Assembly (NCBI GenBank): GCA_963697205.1
Contig: CAVONB010000013.1
Coordinates: forward strand, 186,001 to 250,000
Length of the DNA: 64,000 bases
Direction of reading: 5' to 3'
Source of the DNA: CAVONB01 sp963697205
Lineage (GTDB): Bacteria > Pseudomonadota > Alphaproteobacteria > Rhizobiales > Hyphomicrobiaceae
Shown here: in pieces, positions 7,959 to 17,098 of the stretch
How the letters are laid out: every line of letters begins with the position of its first letter
How positions within the stretch are numbered: the first letter of the stretch is position 1
Notes under the pieces: generated by a model
Databases searched by the model: none
What the model was told of the DNA's origin: nothing
The model's input: only the letters and a program-made list of their open reading frames with translations
Translations under genes and position numbers: made by a program

Positions 7959-8716
7959 CGCACGCACCCCGTGTCGAGGTCGAAGGCCTCGTCCAGCGCC
8001 AGCGTGAGCGCACCGCCCGCAAGCGGCTGCACGATCAGGCCCCCGCTCTCGTCGAGACCCAGCGCGCGGCCCTCGATCGTCTGCCCGCCGTGGCGCCAGC
8101 CAGCAACACCGCCGGCCCCTTCGAAACGTCCCATCAGCGCGTCGTGCACGGGCCTGAGCCCATCATCGAGCCAGATGTTGAGCCAGGTCATCAGGTGGCC
8201 GGCAACCGACTGGACGATGCCGCATGCCGTGAGGTCACCGCCGCCTTCCTCTGCGACGGACGTGATGTCGGCGCGCTCGCCGGGCTCGCGCTGCGCATCA
8301 ACCGGCGACACCGAAACGTCAAAGCCGACCACGAGCCAATCGGGAACGTCGTCGGCAGGGCAGGGGGCCAACGCGATCCCGAACCCGCCCGCATCGCCGC
8401 CGTTCAACAGCAGGCGGTTCGGCCAGCGATACTGCACCGGCACCTGTGGCGGCAGCAGCGCCCCTAAGCAATCGCCGGCCGCGACCATCATCACCGGCAG
8501 CATCTGCAGGCACCTGCCGCGATCAACCTCCGGCTCGAGCACGAGCGCGATGCGCGCCATCGCATCCTGACGCGACCAGACAAGATCACCGGCGCCATGG
8601 CGCCCGGAACGCGCACCCGCACAAGCAGCCGTGAACACATCCACATCGGCGCCGACGGCAACGCCCCTGAGCAGCGGCGGAAAAGACGGATCGGATCCGG
8701 CGGCGTCTGCTGTCAT
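7955..8716 (-). CDS. BirA/lipoate-ligase-fold protein lacking usual catalytic residues
   Basis: A 253-residue protein from ATG 8716. It resembles biotin protein ligase in layout: a catalytic-domain-like part (about 15-190) with YRWPNRLLLNGG at 96-107, where BirA has KWPNDLxxxGrK, and a C-terminal SH3-like part (GQTIEGRALGLDESGGL...). The aspartate of WPND is Arg, the active-site lysine after the glycine is Asp (D108), and no GRGRRGR nucleotide/biotin loop is present. From memory it fits the biotin/lipoate ligase-like DUF4444 group. Biotinylation activity therefore looks unlikely; a binding or chaperone role is an inference. It overlaps the DUF6505-like gene by four bases. Confidence 0.72.
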   Translation of the reverse strand: MTADAAGSDPSFPPLLRGVAVGADVDVFTAACAGARSGRHGAGDLVWSRQDAMARIALVLEPEVDRGRCLQMLPVMMVAAGDCLGALLPPQVPVQYRWPNRLLLNGGDAGGFGIALAPCPADDVPDWLVVGFDVSVSPVDAQREPGERADITSVAEEGGGDLTACGIVQSVAGHLMTWLNIWLDDGLRPVHDALMGRFEGAGGVAGWRHGGQTIEGRALGLDESGGLIVQPLAGGALTLALDEAFDLDTGCVR

Positions 8717-8811
8717 GGTCTGCGCCTCACGCGCACCATCCAACGCGCAGCCACGTGCCGGCGCGTGTGCCCGCACGCCCAGCACCCCCCCTTGAAGCGA
8801 TACCGCCGGTC

Positions 8812-9006
8812 TCAGCCAAGATCGATCTCGCCTTCCACGACATGATCGAGCCCGGTGCCCTCCGCGGTCAGCACCACCTTGACCTTCAAGGTTCGCCGGC
8901 CCGACAGGTCCGTCTCCCGCACGGTCTTCTCGATCTGCTGCTGGGACGTCACGCCGACCTGCTTCAGGAACTTGCGCATCGACATGTTGAACGCATCGGC
9001 ATCCAT
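8812..9006 (-). CDS. DUF6494-like small protein
   Basis: A 64-residue soluble protein with AAAGGA upstream of ATG 9006. It starts DADAFNMSMRKFLKQVGVTSQQQIE, a helical segment, then a beta-rich end (RTLKVKVVLT, DHVVEGEIDL). From memory it matches DUF6494, a small alphaproteobacterial family often found with DUF6352/DUF6505 genes. No cysteines or metal motifs. Placed between the cytochrome/peptide pair and the BirA-like gene in the same unit. Confidence 0.75.
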   Translation of the reverse strand: MDADAFNMSMRKFLKQVGVTSQQQIEKTVRETDLSGRRTLKVKVVLTAEGTGLDHVVEGEIDLG

Positions 9007-9116
9007 CGCAGGGTCCTTTCCATCTCGCGAGCCTCAGTCATCGACAGCACAGCAGCGCCCGCAGCTACCGCCGCGCGCATCGCCATCGAATGCCGCAAAG
9101 CCAGCGGTCGTATCCG

Positions 9117-9242
9117 CTAGAGGCGGACGTTGCTGTGGTTCGTGTAAGCGTCCTGGGCCGACGTCTGGAACAGCCCCACGCTGGCCGCCGACCCGACGGT
9201 AATCACAGCGATCAGCACGACCGCCAGCACAAAAGCCTTCAT
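9117..9242 (-). CDS. 41-residue single-span membrane peptide coupled to the cytochrome gene
   Basis: A short frame from ATG 9242 to TAG 9117. The start overlaps the stop of the WD40-cytochrome gene as ATGA, a strong sign of translational coupling. The peptide has a helix of about 20 hydrophobic residues (AFVLAVVLIAVITVGSAA) directly after MK, then a short polar tail ending NHSNVRL. It could be a one-span membrane subunit or a signal-peptide-like small secreted peptide. No family is recognised; the call rests on overlap, codon pattern and position. Confidence 0.6.
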   Translation of the reverse strand: MKAFVLAVVLIAVITVGSAASVGLFQTSAQDAYTNHSNVRL

Positions 9243-10864
9243 TTGCCGTCTCCGGTGTTTTCCCGACCTTGTCCCGCCGCCCGCGCCCCGTCAACAGCGG
9301 GTGAGGGCGGCGGTCCGCTGGCCGCCTTCAGGTATGCAATCAAGTTGGCCCGCTGGCGAGCATCGGTCATTTTCTGCAGCGGCATCTTGGAGCCCGGGGT
9401 GAACACCTCCGGCCCAAGTTCGAACAGCTTCGACACCGTCTCCGCCGTCCAAACGATATCGAGCCCCTTGAGCGGCTCGGAGAACGGATACCCCGGCAGC
9501 GTCGCGATCCGCCGCCCGAAGATGCCGTGGAGCGTCGGGCCCGCGCGATTGGCCCCGTCCGGCTCCAGCGTATGGCAGACGCTGCACTTGCGCGCGAACT
9601 GGATTTCCCCCTGCGCCACAGCGTCATCAGGTGTCCCGCTGACCTGGAACCGGCGCGGAAACGCCGTATCCACTGGCTCGAAATCCGCCCGCGGTGAGAT
9701 CCGCCACAGCGTCGCGAAATCGTCGAGCCCGCCGTAGTAGAGGCTCGTGCCGCCGTCGCGAAAGGCCAGCGCCCAAACCGGCCCGAACGGATTCTGGTAA
9801 ATCTCGATCAGCGAGCCATCGGCAAGGCGCACGACGCGCACCATGCCATCGCCGCTGCCGACCGCCAGAAGACCCGGCTTCTCAACCGCCGCCAGCGCCA
9901 GGATTGGACGGCTGGCCGCCGGCAAGGTCGTCACGGTGCCGCCGCCCCGCGTATCCAGCACCGCCGCGTCACCGTTGATAGACCCAAACACGAGCCGCTC
10001 CGAGCCCGGCAGGCGCAGCAGAACATTGACGCCCCACCCATGCCGATGAACCGGCCGCACCAGCGCGCCGTCGCGAGCGCGAAATTCCCGGATCTGCCCA
10101 TCCGCGCTGCCGGTGAACACCGACTGCCCATCCCCGGAAAATGCCACCGCATTGACCGGACCGGTGTGCCCCTCCAGCACCGGCCCGGCCACCCGCGCCT
10201 TGAGATCCCACAGCCGCGCCGTCCGGTCCCAGCTCGCCGTCGCCGCCCAGCGGCCGTCCTGAGACACCGCCAACCCAACGATCTTGGCCTGATGCCCCTC
10301 GAAGCGGTGAGCGCGCCGCTGCCCGTCGAGATCCCATAAGGACAGGTGGCCGTCGTCGCCTGCGGCCAAAGCCTGCGTGCTCGCGACTCCTTCCGCCGGC
10401 GACACGAACGCGACGGCGTTGACTGCGCCGTCGTGCTGATCGAGCCGCGCCAGTTCACGCGGCACCTCGCCGGTGACGTCCCACACCATCATCGCATAGT
10501 CGAAACTGCCCGTAAGCGCGCGGCCCGAGGCACGATCAACCGCGATCGCCTTGATCGGTCCGCCGTGCCCCATGAGATTGCCGGGCGTCGCGCGCCGCTC
10601 AGCCTTGCCCGCACCCCGCGGCAGCGCCGCACGGTCTTTCCCCGCCGTGCCGGGCGCGCCGGCGCCCCCCGCGTCCACCTGCGCGGCTGGCGCCTGGGCC
10701 TGCGCCGGCAGGACCGCGGTCATGCCGAAAACAAGCACAATCGCCGTTGAAATGCCGACGACCCTAGCGCGAGCACGGACAGCGGCCTGGACATCGGACC
10801 ACCACCGCCGCACGTCGACGGCTCGCTTGCACACCTGCCTCGCTGCTACGCCGTCCACGCGCAC
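9239..10864 (-). CDS. WD40 beta-propeller fused to c-type cytochrome
   Basis: A 541-residue protein. The GTG at 10864 overlaps the end of the gamma-subunit gene by 19 bases; a later start is possible. Residues about 33-55 form a signal/anchor helix ending AQA. About seven WD40-like blades follow (100-390), with repeats ending LWDL, MVWDV, LWDL, TLWRI. The C-terminal domain (about 410-515) is a class I cytochrome c: heme motif CSVCH (427-431) and likely axial Met in GSKMP (M494). Exported heme protein, probably periplasmic and membrane-tethered. Its place right after the cytochrome b subunit suggests it accepts electrons from formate dehydrogenase; that is inference. Confidence 0.85.
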   Translation of the reverse strand: MRVDGVAARQVCKRAVDVRRWWSDVQAAVRARARVVGISTAIVLVFGMTAVLPAQAQAPAAQVDAGGAGAPGTAGKDRAALPRGAGKAERRATPGNLMGHGGPIKAIAVDRASGRALTGSFDYAMMVWDVTGEVPRELARLDQHDGAVNAVAFVSPAEGVASTQALAAGDDGHLSLWDLDGQRRAHRFEGHQAKIVGLAVSQDGRWAATASWDRTARLWDLKARVAGPVLEGHTGPVNAVAFSGDGQSVFTGSADGQIREFRARDGALVRPVHRHGWGVNVLLRLPGSERLVFGSINGDAAVLDTRGGGTVTTLPAASRPILALAAVEKPGLLAVGSGDGMVRVVRLADGSLIEIYQNPFGPVWALAFRDGGTSLYYGGLDDFATLWRISPRADFEPVDTAFPRRFQVSGTPDDAVAQGEIQFARKCSVCHTLEPDGANRAGPTLHGIFGRRIATLPGYPFSEPLKGLDIVWTAETVSKLFELGPEVFTPGSKMPLQKMTDARQRANLIAYLKAASGPPPSPAVDGARAAGQGRENTGDGK

Positions 10865-12038
10865 GACGACGTCCCTACTCCGCTGGGGCCGGCCGCTGCG
10901 GCGTTGCCCGCGTTGCTGCCACCGTCACGGCCTTCGAGCACCTCTTCGGCCCACAGGCTGTGGTGCTCCTTCGCCCAGTTCACGTCCACCTGACCCGAAC
11001 CCATCGCGTCGAACGCGCCTTCCATGCCGACGGTTCCGATGTAGATATGGGCGATGATCACGCACGTCAGGAAGAGGGCCACGATACCGTGCCACGTCGT
11101 GGCGAACTGCATCTCCTCGACGGGTGACAGGGTCGTCGGCAGATTGAAGCCGAAGCTGTTCAGGAACGCGAAAGTCTTGGCGAACATTGACCACTGGAAG
11201 GGGAACAACATCGCCAGGCCCGACAGGCTGATCGACAAGCCACCCAGCATCACCAGCCAGAACAGGATCTTCTGACCCGCGTTGAACTTCCAGGCCGGCG
11301 GATGCACACCCTTGACGAACATGCCGCCGCCCTTCGCCAGCCACACGATGTCGCGCCAACTCGGCATGTTGTGAATGACCCACATCACGAACGTCAGCAC
11401 GAGACCCGCCATGAAGGCAAACGCCACATAGTTATGCAGCCACTTACCCCAGTCGGTGATAAGCGCAAAGTTCTCCTTCCCCAACAGCGGCAGCACGACC
11501 GCCGCGCCCATAGAGGATATTGAGGCCCGTCAAAGCCAGGATGATGAAGGACACCGCCAGCAGCCAGTGGCCCATCCGCTCCAGGTTCGTGAAACGCTCG
11601 ATGGTCCGCCCCGACCAGCCGTGATCGATCCGGATGCGGCCGCGCAGCAACCGGAACAGTACGAGCAGGGCGAGCGTGGCCGCCCAACGCATAGCCGCCG
11701 TAGAGCGACAATTGCCCGTTACGCACCATCCGCCAATTCTCGCCGCTCGCCTGGACCAGCTGACCCGCCTTCTTGTCGGGGATCGAAACCTGGCCCTGCA
11801 CGCCGTTGCGGATCTTGCTCCAAAGTTCGATGTCGTAGTTGCCGGGACGCTCAGGCTGGGCCGCCGCCGGTCCGCCCGGAATCGATGCGCCAGCCGGCGG
11901 GCGGACGTTCTGGGCCTGGGACTGGGAAAGGGGCGCCAGCAGCATGACCGCCAGTGCCATACCGAGACCGCCGCGGCAGAGTGCGGTGAAGGCGCGCATC
12001 CACACCGTGGAGCGTCCAGTGCCGATTGTCGTCGTCAT
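10846..12038 (-). CDS. fdhI: Formate dehydrogenase gamma subunit (cytochrome b556), with two frameshifts
   Basis: ATG 12038 has AAGGAGAGG upstream. The protein continues across three frames: an exported N-terminal part with signal helix and IPDKKAGQLVQASGENWRM; then from about 11692 RWAATLALLVLFRLLRG and RFTNLERMGHWLLAVSF; then from about 11510 VVLPLLGKENFALI to the end at 10846. It has four to five membrane helices and histidines for heme b (ERMGHW, WLHNY, TWHGIVALF, AHIYIGT), typical of FdnI/FdoI-like subunits with an extended N-terminus. It takes electrons from the beta subunit. Each break is mended by removing one base (+1 errors), so I regard the gene as intact in the organism. Confidence 0.88.
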
Positions 12039-12166
12039 CGCGCCTCTCCTTGTCCCGTCCGGTGTGCGCCCGGGGTGTGCGCCTGGCCTATGCGCCCGGC
12101 CTGTGCGCCAAGCCGTCCGAACCGATCCCGCCGCGACGGAACTTCCCGCCACCACACGGAGCCGCC

Positions 12167-12373
12167 TCAATTCTGAAGACCCGTCCGCTCGCGCAGCGTA
12201 CGGCGCTGCGCATCGGTGAGCGCCTGGTCCTCCATGCCCTGGTAGCCACCGGCCTTTGCAGGGATCAAAGGCCGCTCGCCACCATCGCGCGGCTTCTCAA
12301 GGCAGCCCCCGAGCATGCCGGTCACCAATGTCAGGGCAAGTGCGCCGACGAAGCCTCGCGAAACTCGCGCCAT
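12167..12373 (-). CDS. Small lipoprotein in formate dehydrogenase unit
   Basis: A 68-residue protein from ATG 12373 with a lipobox MLGGC (mature cysteine about residue 24). The mature part is about 45 residues: EKPRDGGERPLIPAKAGGYQG then DQALTDAQRRTLRERTG. It lies between the beta- and gamma-subunit genes on the same strand. No known domain is recognised. A role in holding the periplasmic complex is possible given its position. The 190 bases upstream of it (12374-12556) hold no gene I can support. Confidence 0.65.
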   Translation of the reverse strand: MARVSRGFVGALALTLVTGMLGGCLEKPRDGGERPLIPAKAGGYQGMEDQALTDAQRRTLRERTGLQN

Positions 12374-12563
12374 GGGCCTTCATACCTCGTTGCTTGTCTG
12401 GTCACGACTATCGGCAGCACCACTACCCAATGAGTCGCCGGCCCCAGCATCGACGCAACGATCGTTGCGCCCACGCCGGCCGCCGTTTCGGCCGCAGCCA
12501 AGGCCCCTCGGCGAACACGCAGAGGCGCTAAAGGCCGGCGCCATCTGCGTTGAACGCACGCGA

Positions 12564-13157
12564 TCAGCCCGACTGGCCCGGATAGGCCTTGCCCCAGCCC
12601 CAGGCACCGGAGCCGAAGCCACGCGCCACGACACGCTCGCGGTAGATCTTCGAGACCACGTCGCCGTCACCGGCGAGCAGCGCCTTGGTCGAGCACATCT
12701 CCGCGCACAGCGGCAGCTTGCCCTCGGCCAGACGGTTGCGGCCGTACTTCTTGAACTCGGCTTCCGTGTTGTTCTCCTCCGGACCGCCGGCGCAGAAGGT
12801 GCACTTGTCCATCTTGCCGCGGCTGCCGAAGTTGGACGCCTGCGGATACTGCGGCGCGCCGAACGGGCACGCATAGAAGCAGTAGCCGCAGCCGATGCAC
12901 AGGTCCTTGTTGTGCAGCACCACGCCTTCCTCGGTCTGGTAGAAGCAGTCGACCGGGCAGACCGCCATGCACGGCGCGTCCGAGCAGTGCATGCAGGCGA
13001 CCGAGATCGAGCGCTCGCCGGGCTTGCCGTCGTTGATGGTGACGACGCGGCGGCGGTTGACGCCCCACGGCACCTCGTGCTCGTTCTTACAGGCGGTGAC
13101 GCAGGCGTTGCACTCGATGCAGCGCTCGGCGTCGCAGAGGAATTTCATCCGTGCCAT
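12564..13157 (-). CDS. fdhB: Formate dehydrogenase beta (iron-sulfur) subunit
   Basis: A 197-residue protein. ATG 13157 is preferred since GGGAGG lies nine bases upstream; an ATG at 13166 abuts that site. It carries four [4Fe-4S] clusters, seen as CIECNACVTACKNE, CMHCSDAPCMAVCPVD, CIGCGYCFYACPFG and CTFC...CAEMC. It relays electrons from the alpha subunit to the membrane cytochrome. Unlike its neighbours it has no frameshift. It is the FDH3-type beta subunit without a long C-terminal membrane helix. Confidence 0.93.
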   Translation of the reverse strand: MARMKFLCDAERCIECNACVTACKNEHEVPWGVNRRRVVTINDGKPGERSISVACMHCSDAPCMAVCPVDCFYQTEEGVVLHNKDLCIGCGYCFYACPFGAPQYPQASNFGSRGKMDKCTFCAGGPEENNTEAEFKKYGRNRLAEGKLPLCAEMCSTKALLAGDGDVVSKIYRERVVARGFGSGAWGWGKAYPGQSG

Positions 13158-13172
13158 TGTCGACATCCTCCC

Positions 13173-16093
13173 TTACGCCCTCGAGATCTTGCAGAGCGTT
13201 GCTCTTGGTTTCCTGCATCTGCGTGACGGCGTCGTAGCCGTAGGTCTGCGCGGTGTTGGACGCCTCGCCCAGGACGTAGGGGTCCGCACCCTGCGGGTAC
13301 TTGGCCCTGAGGTCCTTGCCCTGGAAATGCCGCCGAAGTGGAACGGCATGAACGCGACGCCCTTGCCGACGCGCTCGGTGACCATCGCCATGACCTTGAC
13401 CTTGCCCTTCTCCGGGCCTTCGACCCAGACCATCTCGCCGTCCTTGATGCCGAGATTGTTGGCATCGGGCGGATTGATCTCGACGAACATCTTCTGCTGC
13501 AGTTCGGCGAGCCACGGGTTCGACCGGGTCTCGTCGCCGCCGCCCTCGTACTCGACCAGACGGCCCGACGTGAGGATGATCGGGAAATCCTGTCGAGTTG
13601 TTGGCGATCGCCTTCTTCTGGATCGACTCGTACAGCACCGGCACGCGGTGCAGCTTGCGGTCGGCGAAGGTCGGGTACTTGGCGACCAGATCGCGCCGCG
13701 GCGTGTAGAGCGGCTCGCGGTGCAGCGGCACCGGATCCGGGAAGTTCCAGACCACGCAGCGGGCCTTGGCGTTGCCGAACGGCGCGCAGCCATGCTTGAT
13801 CGCGACGCGCTGGATGCCGCCGGAGAGGTCGGTCTTCCAGTTGACGGTCGCATCGTTGTCGCCGCCGACCTTCTCGATCGCCGCCATCTCCTGCGGCGGT
13901 CAGATCCCCGCCCAGCCGAGCTTGTCGAGCATGGCATGGTGATCTCGGGATAGCCGTCCTTGATCTCCGAGCCCACCGGCCAGCTCTCGACGGCCAGCAG
14001 GTTGTCGGCCACCGGCATCGTTCTTGGCGTACTTCTCCGGCGCCTTGACACCGAAGCGGGCGCGGAAGCAGAGGCCGCCGTCGGCCACCGGCTTCGACGT
14101 GTCGTAGAGGTTGGGCGTGCCGGGATGCTTCATCTCCGCGGTGCCCCAGCACGGCCACGGCAGGCCGTAGTAGTCGCCGTCGCACGGGCCGCCGTTGGCC
14201 TTGCAGCGTCACCTTGTCGAAGGTGTGCTGGTTGGCCATGTGCAGCTTGAGTCGCTCCGGCGACTGGCCGGTGTAGCCGATCGTCCACATGCCGCGGTTG
14301 AATTCGCGGGTGATGTCCTCGATCAACGGCTCGTCGCCCTCGACCTTGATGTTCTTGAACATCTCCTTGTCGAAGCCGAACTTCTTGGCGAACAGGTACA
14401 TGATCTCGTGATCGGGCTTCGACTCGAACATCGGCTCGATCACCTTCTCGCGCCACTGCAGCGAGCGGTTCGACGCCGTCACCGAGCCCGAGGTCTCGAA
14501 CTGCGTCGACGCCGGCAGCAGGTAGACGCCGTCGGTGCGGTCGTGCATGACGGCCGAGACGGTCGGGAAGGGATCGATGACGACGAGGAGATCGAGCTTC
14601 TCCATCGCCTTCTTCATCTCCGGCCCGCGGGTCTGCGAGTTCGGCGCGTGGCCCCAGAACACCATCGCCCGGATGTTGTCCGGCTGGTCGAGGTTGGCCT
14701 TGCTCTCGAGCACGCCGTCGATCCAGCGCGACACCGGAATGCCGGCCTTCTCCATCATCTTCTGGTCTTCGAAGCGGCCGAGCAGGTAGTCGTAGGGCAC
14801 ATCCCAGACGCGCGCCCAGTGCTTCCACGAGCCGGCGGCGAGGCCGTAGTAGCCCGGCAGGGTGTCCATCAGCACGCCGAGGTCGGTGGCGCCCTGCACG
14901 TTGTCGTGGCCGCGGAAGATGTTGGTGCCGCCGCCGGCCACGCCCATGTTGCCGAGCGCCAGCTGCAGGATGCAGTAGGCGCGCGTGTTGTTGTTGCCGT
15001 TGGTGTGCTGCGTGCCGCCCATGCACCAGATCACGGTGCCGGGCTTCTGTGGTCGCCATCGTCTTGGCGACGCGGCGCAGCTGCGAGCCGGGCACGCCGG
15101 TGACCTTCTCGACTTCCTCCGGCGTCCACTTCTTGATCTCTTCCTTGGCGATGGTCCATGCCCCAAACGCGCTTGCGGATGAACTCCTTGTCCTCCCAGC
15201 CGTTCTCGAAGATGTGCCAGAGGATGCCCCAGATCAGCGCGACGTCGGTGCCCGGACGGAAGCGCACGTATTCGGTGGCATGTGCCGCGGTGCGCGTGAA
15301 GCGCGGGTCGAGCACGATCAGCGGACGCGTTGTTCTGCTCCTTGGCCTTCAGCAGATGCTGCAGCGAGACCGGATGCGCCTCGGCCGGATTGCCGCCGAT
15401 CAGGAAGATCGCCTTCGACTTCATGATGTCGTTGTAGGAGTTCGTCATCGCGCCGTAGCCCCAGGTGTTGGCGACACCGGCGACGGTCGTCGAGTGGCAG
15501 ATGCGCGCCTGATGGTCGATGTTGTTCGTGCCCCAGAAGGCGGCGAACTTGCGGATCAGGTAGGCCTGCTCGTTGCTGTGCTTGGCCGAGCCCAGCCAGT
15601 AGACGCAATCGGGACCCGACGCCTTGCGGATCTCCAGCATCTTGTCGCCGATCTCGTTGATCGCCTGATCCCAGGAGACCCGCGTCCACTTGCCGCCGAC
15701 GAGCTTCATCGGGTACTTGAGGCGGCGCTCGCCGTGGGCGTGCTCGCGCACCGCCGCACCCTTGGCGCAGTGGGCGCCGAGGTTGAACGGGCTGTCGAAG
15801 CCGGGCTCCTGGCCGACCCAGACGCCGTTCTGGACTTCGGCGATGACGGTGCAGCCGACCGAGCAGTGAGTGCAGACCGACTTCTTGATCTCGACCTTGC
15901 CGCCAGTCGCCGGCCCTGCGGCCTCAGCCTTGCGCACGCGGCCCGTCAGCGTCGCCGCCGCGGCGAGACCGCCGATGGCGAGGCCCGAATTGCGCAGGAA
16001 GGCGCGGCGATCGAGCGCGCCGGATGCAGCAGCCGCGGCCACGCTCGCTTGGCGCAGGCTCTTAGCGGTACCGACCGATTTCTTTCTCAGCAT
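13173..16093 (-). CDS. fdhA: Formate dehydrogenase alpha subunit (Mo-bis-MGD, Tat-exported), with about ten frameshifts
   Basis: Starts at ATG 16093 (GGGAGA upstream); ends at TAA 13173. It has a Tat signal (RRAFLRNSG), then the [4Fe-4S] motif CTHCSVGC with a fourth cysteine in GAHCAKGA. The molybdenum ligand lies in RICHSTTVAG, a cysteine rather than selenocysteine, with the conserved adjacent His. Long in-order blocks continue to a C-terminus reading TLCKISRA. The frame changes near 15332, 15165, 15050, 14207, 14020, 13935, 13905, 13590, 13325 and 13207; most are cured by deleting one base. Protein conservation across breaks argues for sequence errors. It oxidises formate to CO2 in the periplasm. 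The longest single open frame here is a mixture and should not be used. Confidence 0.9.
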
Positions 16094-16178
16094 TGCGGTT
16101 CTCCCGGTCTGGGTGATCGGCTCCGGACCGTCATCGCCGACAGCGGCGGCACGGTTCGGGCGAAAACGGTAATGGCGC

Positions 16179-16374
16179 TCAGCGCGCGAGGTCGTAGTAG
16201 CGCCGCACGTGCGCCGTCTCGCGGTACAGCTTCTCCTTGCCGGGCGTCTCCTCGCACGGCCTGAGCCCCGGTCACCGCGCCGGCCGCGGCTGCACCGGTC
16301 GTCACGACACTGGCGCCTGCCAGCTTCAGGAAGCTGCGCCGGTCGGCCATCTGCTTGTCGGTTGGCTTCGTCAT
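16179..16374 (-). CDS. Formate dehydrogenase region Tat-target small protein, frameshifted
   Basis: ATG 16374 follows a perfect AGGAGG. The N-terminus has a Tat motif DRRSFLKLAG and an Ala/Gly-rich helix to TGAQA. Near 16258 one extra base breaks the frame; without it the protein continues CEETPGKEKLY...HVRRYYDLAR and stops at 16179, about 65 residues. That ending matches the small twin-arginine proteins encoded just upstream of alpha subunits in proteobacterial formate dehydrogenase loci. Their role is unknown; they may help export or cofactor loading. Confidence 0.8.
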
Positions 16375-16482
16375 CGAGACCTCCTAGGTGAGCCCTCTGG
16401 CTCCATTGATCTGTCGCCCTTGAGCAACCCGACGGGTCGCTTCGAGCTGTTATGCGTCCGTCCAATGCGGCCAGGCCGCCTT

Positions 16483-17098
16483 TCAACCCATCGCCAGCGC
16501 GGCGTCCTCGATCTCCACGAAGGCGCGCCCGACATCGCCCACCGCGGCATAGAAGACGGCAGCCTTCCCCGCCATCACGTCCTTGAAGAACGGCCCCATC
16601 CAGCTGCTCACGTGCCGCTCGTAGAACGCCTTCTGCTCGGCAAGTGTCTGCAACCCGAAGACACCATCGATCACACTTGCCATAATCTCCAGGATCGAGG
16701 CCGCGTGATCCTCGGGCTCGGCAAACGCCAGGCGCCCGCTCGACGCCCAGCCGCGCCATGTCGTCACGCAGCTTCGCCAGCGGCTTCTCGTGAAGGAATC
16801 CCGTCAGATAGTAGGATGCGAACGGCACGACCTCGCCGCGACCCAGCCCGATGAAAAGTGCCTGATATTCCTCTGCGACGGCAGAGGCGCTAAGTCCGCG
16901 CGCGGTCCGGGCCAGCGCATCCACCGCTTTACCAAGCTCTGATCCGTCCCCCTCGAGCGCGCCGACCCGCGCGAGATCCTCTGCGCCCGGCGGCGCACTC
17001 AGTAGGGAGGCCAGCAGCCGGTAGACACCAGCGCGCAGCACATCCTCTGGGGCTACCTCTGCGATCAAGGTGTCGTACGCTCTGTTATGCGCGGCCAC
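16483..17098 (-). CDS. TorD-family molecular chaperone, frameshifted
   Basis: An all-helical protein of about 205 residues. The start is uncertain: GTG 17098 has AGAAGG upstream, and ATG 17137 is an alternative. The N-terminal frame holds YRLLASLLSAPP, VAEEYQALFIGLGRGEVVPFASYYLTGFLHEKPLA, a TorD hallmark. Near 16740 one extra base shifts the frame, after which GRLAFAEPEDHAASILEIM and FYERHVSSWMGPFF continue to the stop at 16483. Such chaperones bind the Tat signal of molybdoenzymes and hold the alpha subunit until the cofactor is inserted. It is the first gene of the formate dehydrogenase unit. Confidence 0.82.

Noticed and set aside
12374..12556. Possible short peptide upstream of the small lipoprotein
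   Set aside because: Open for about 37 codons but overlaps the lipoprotein start in another frame and lacks any recognisable pattern.
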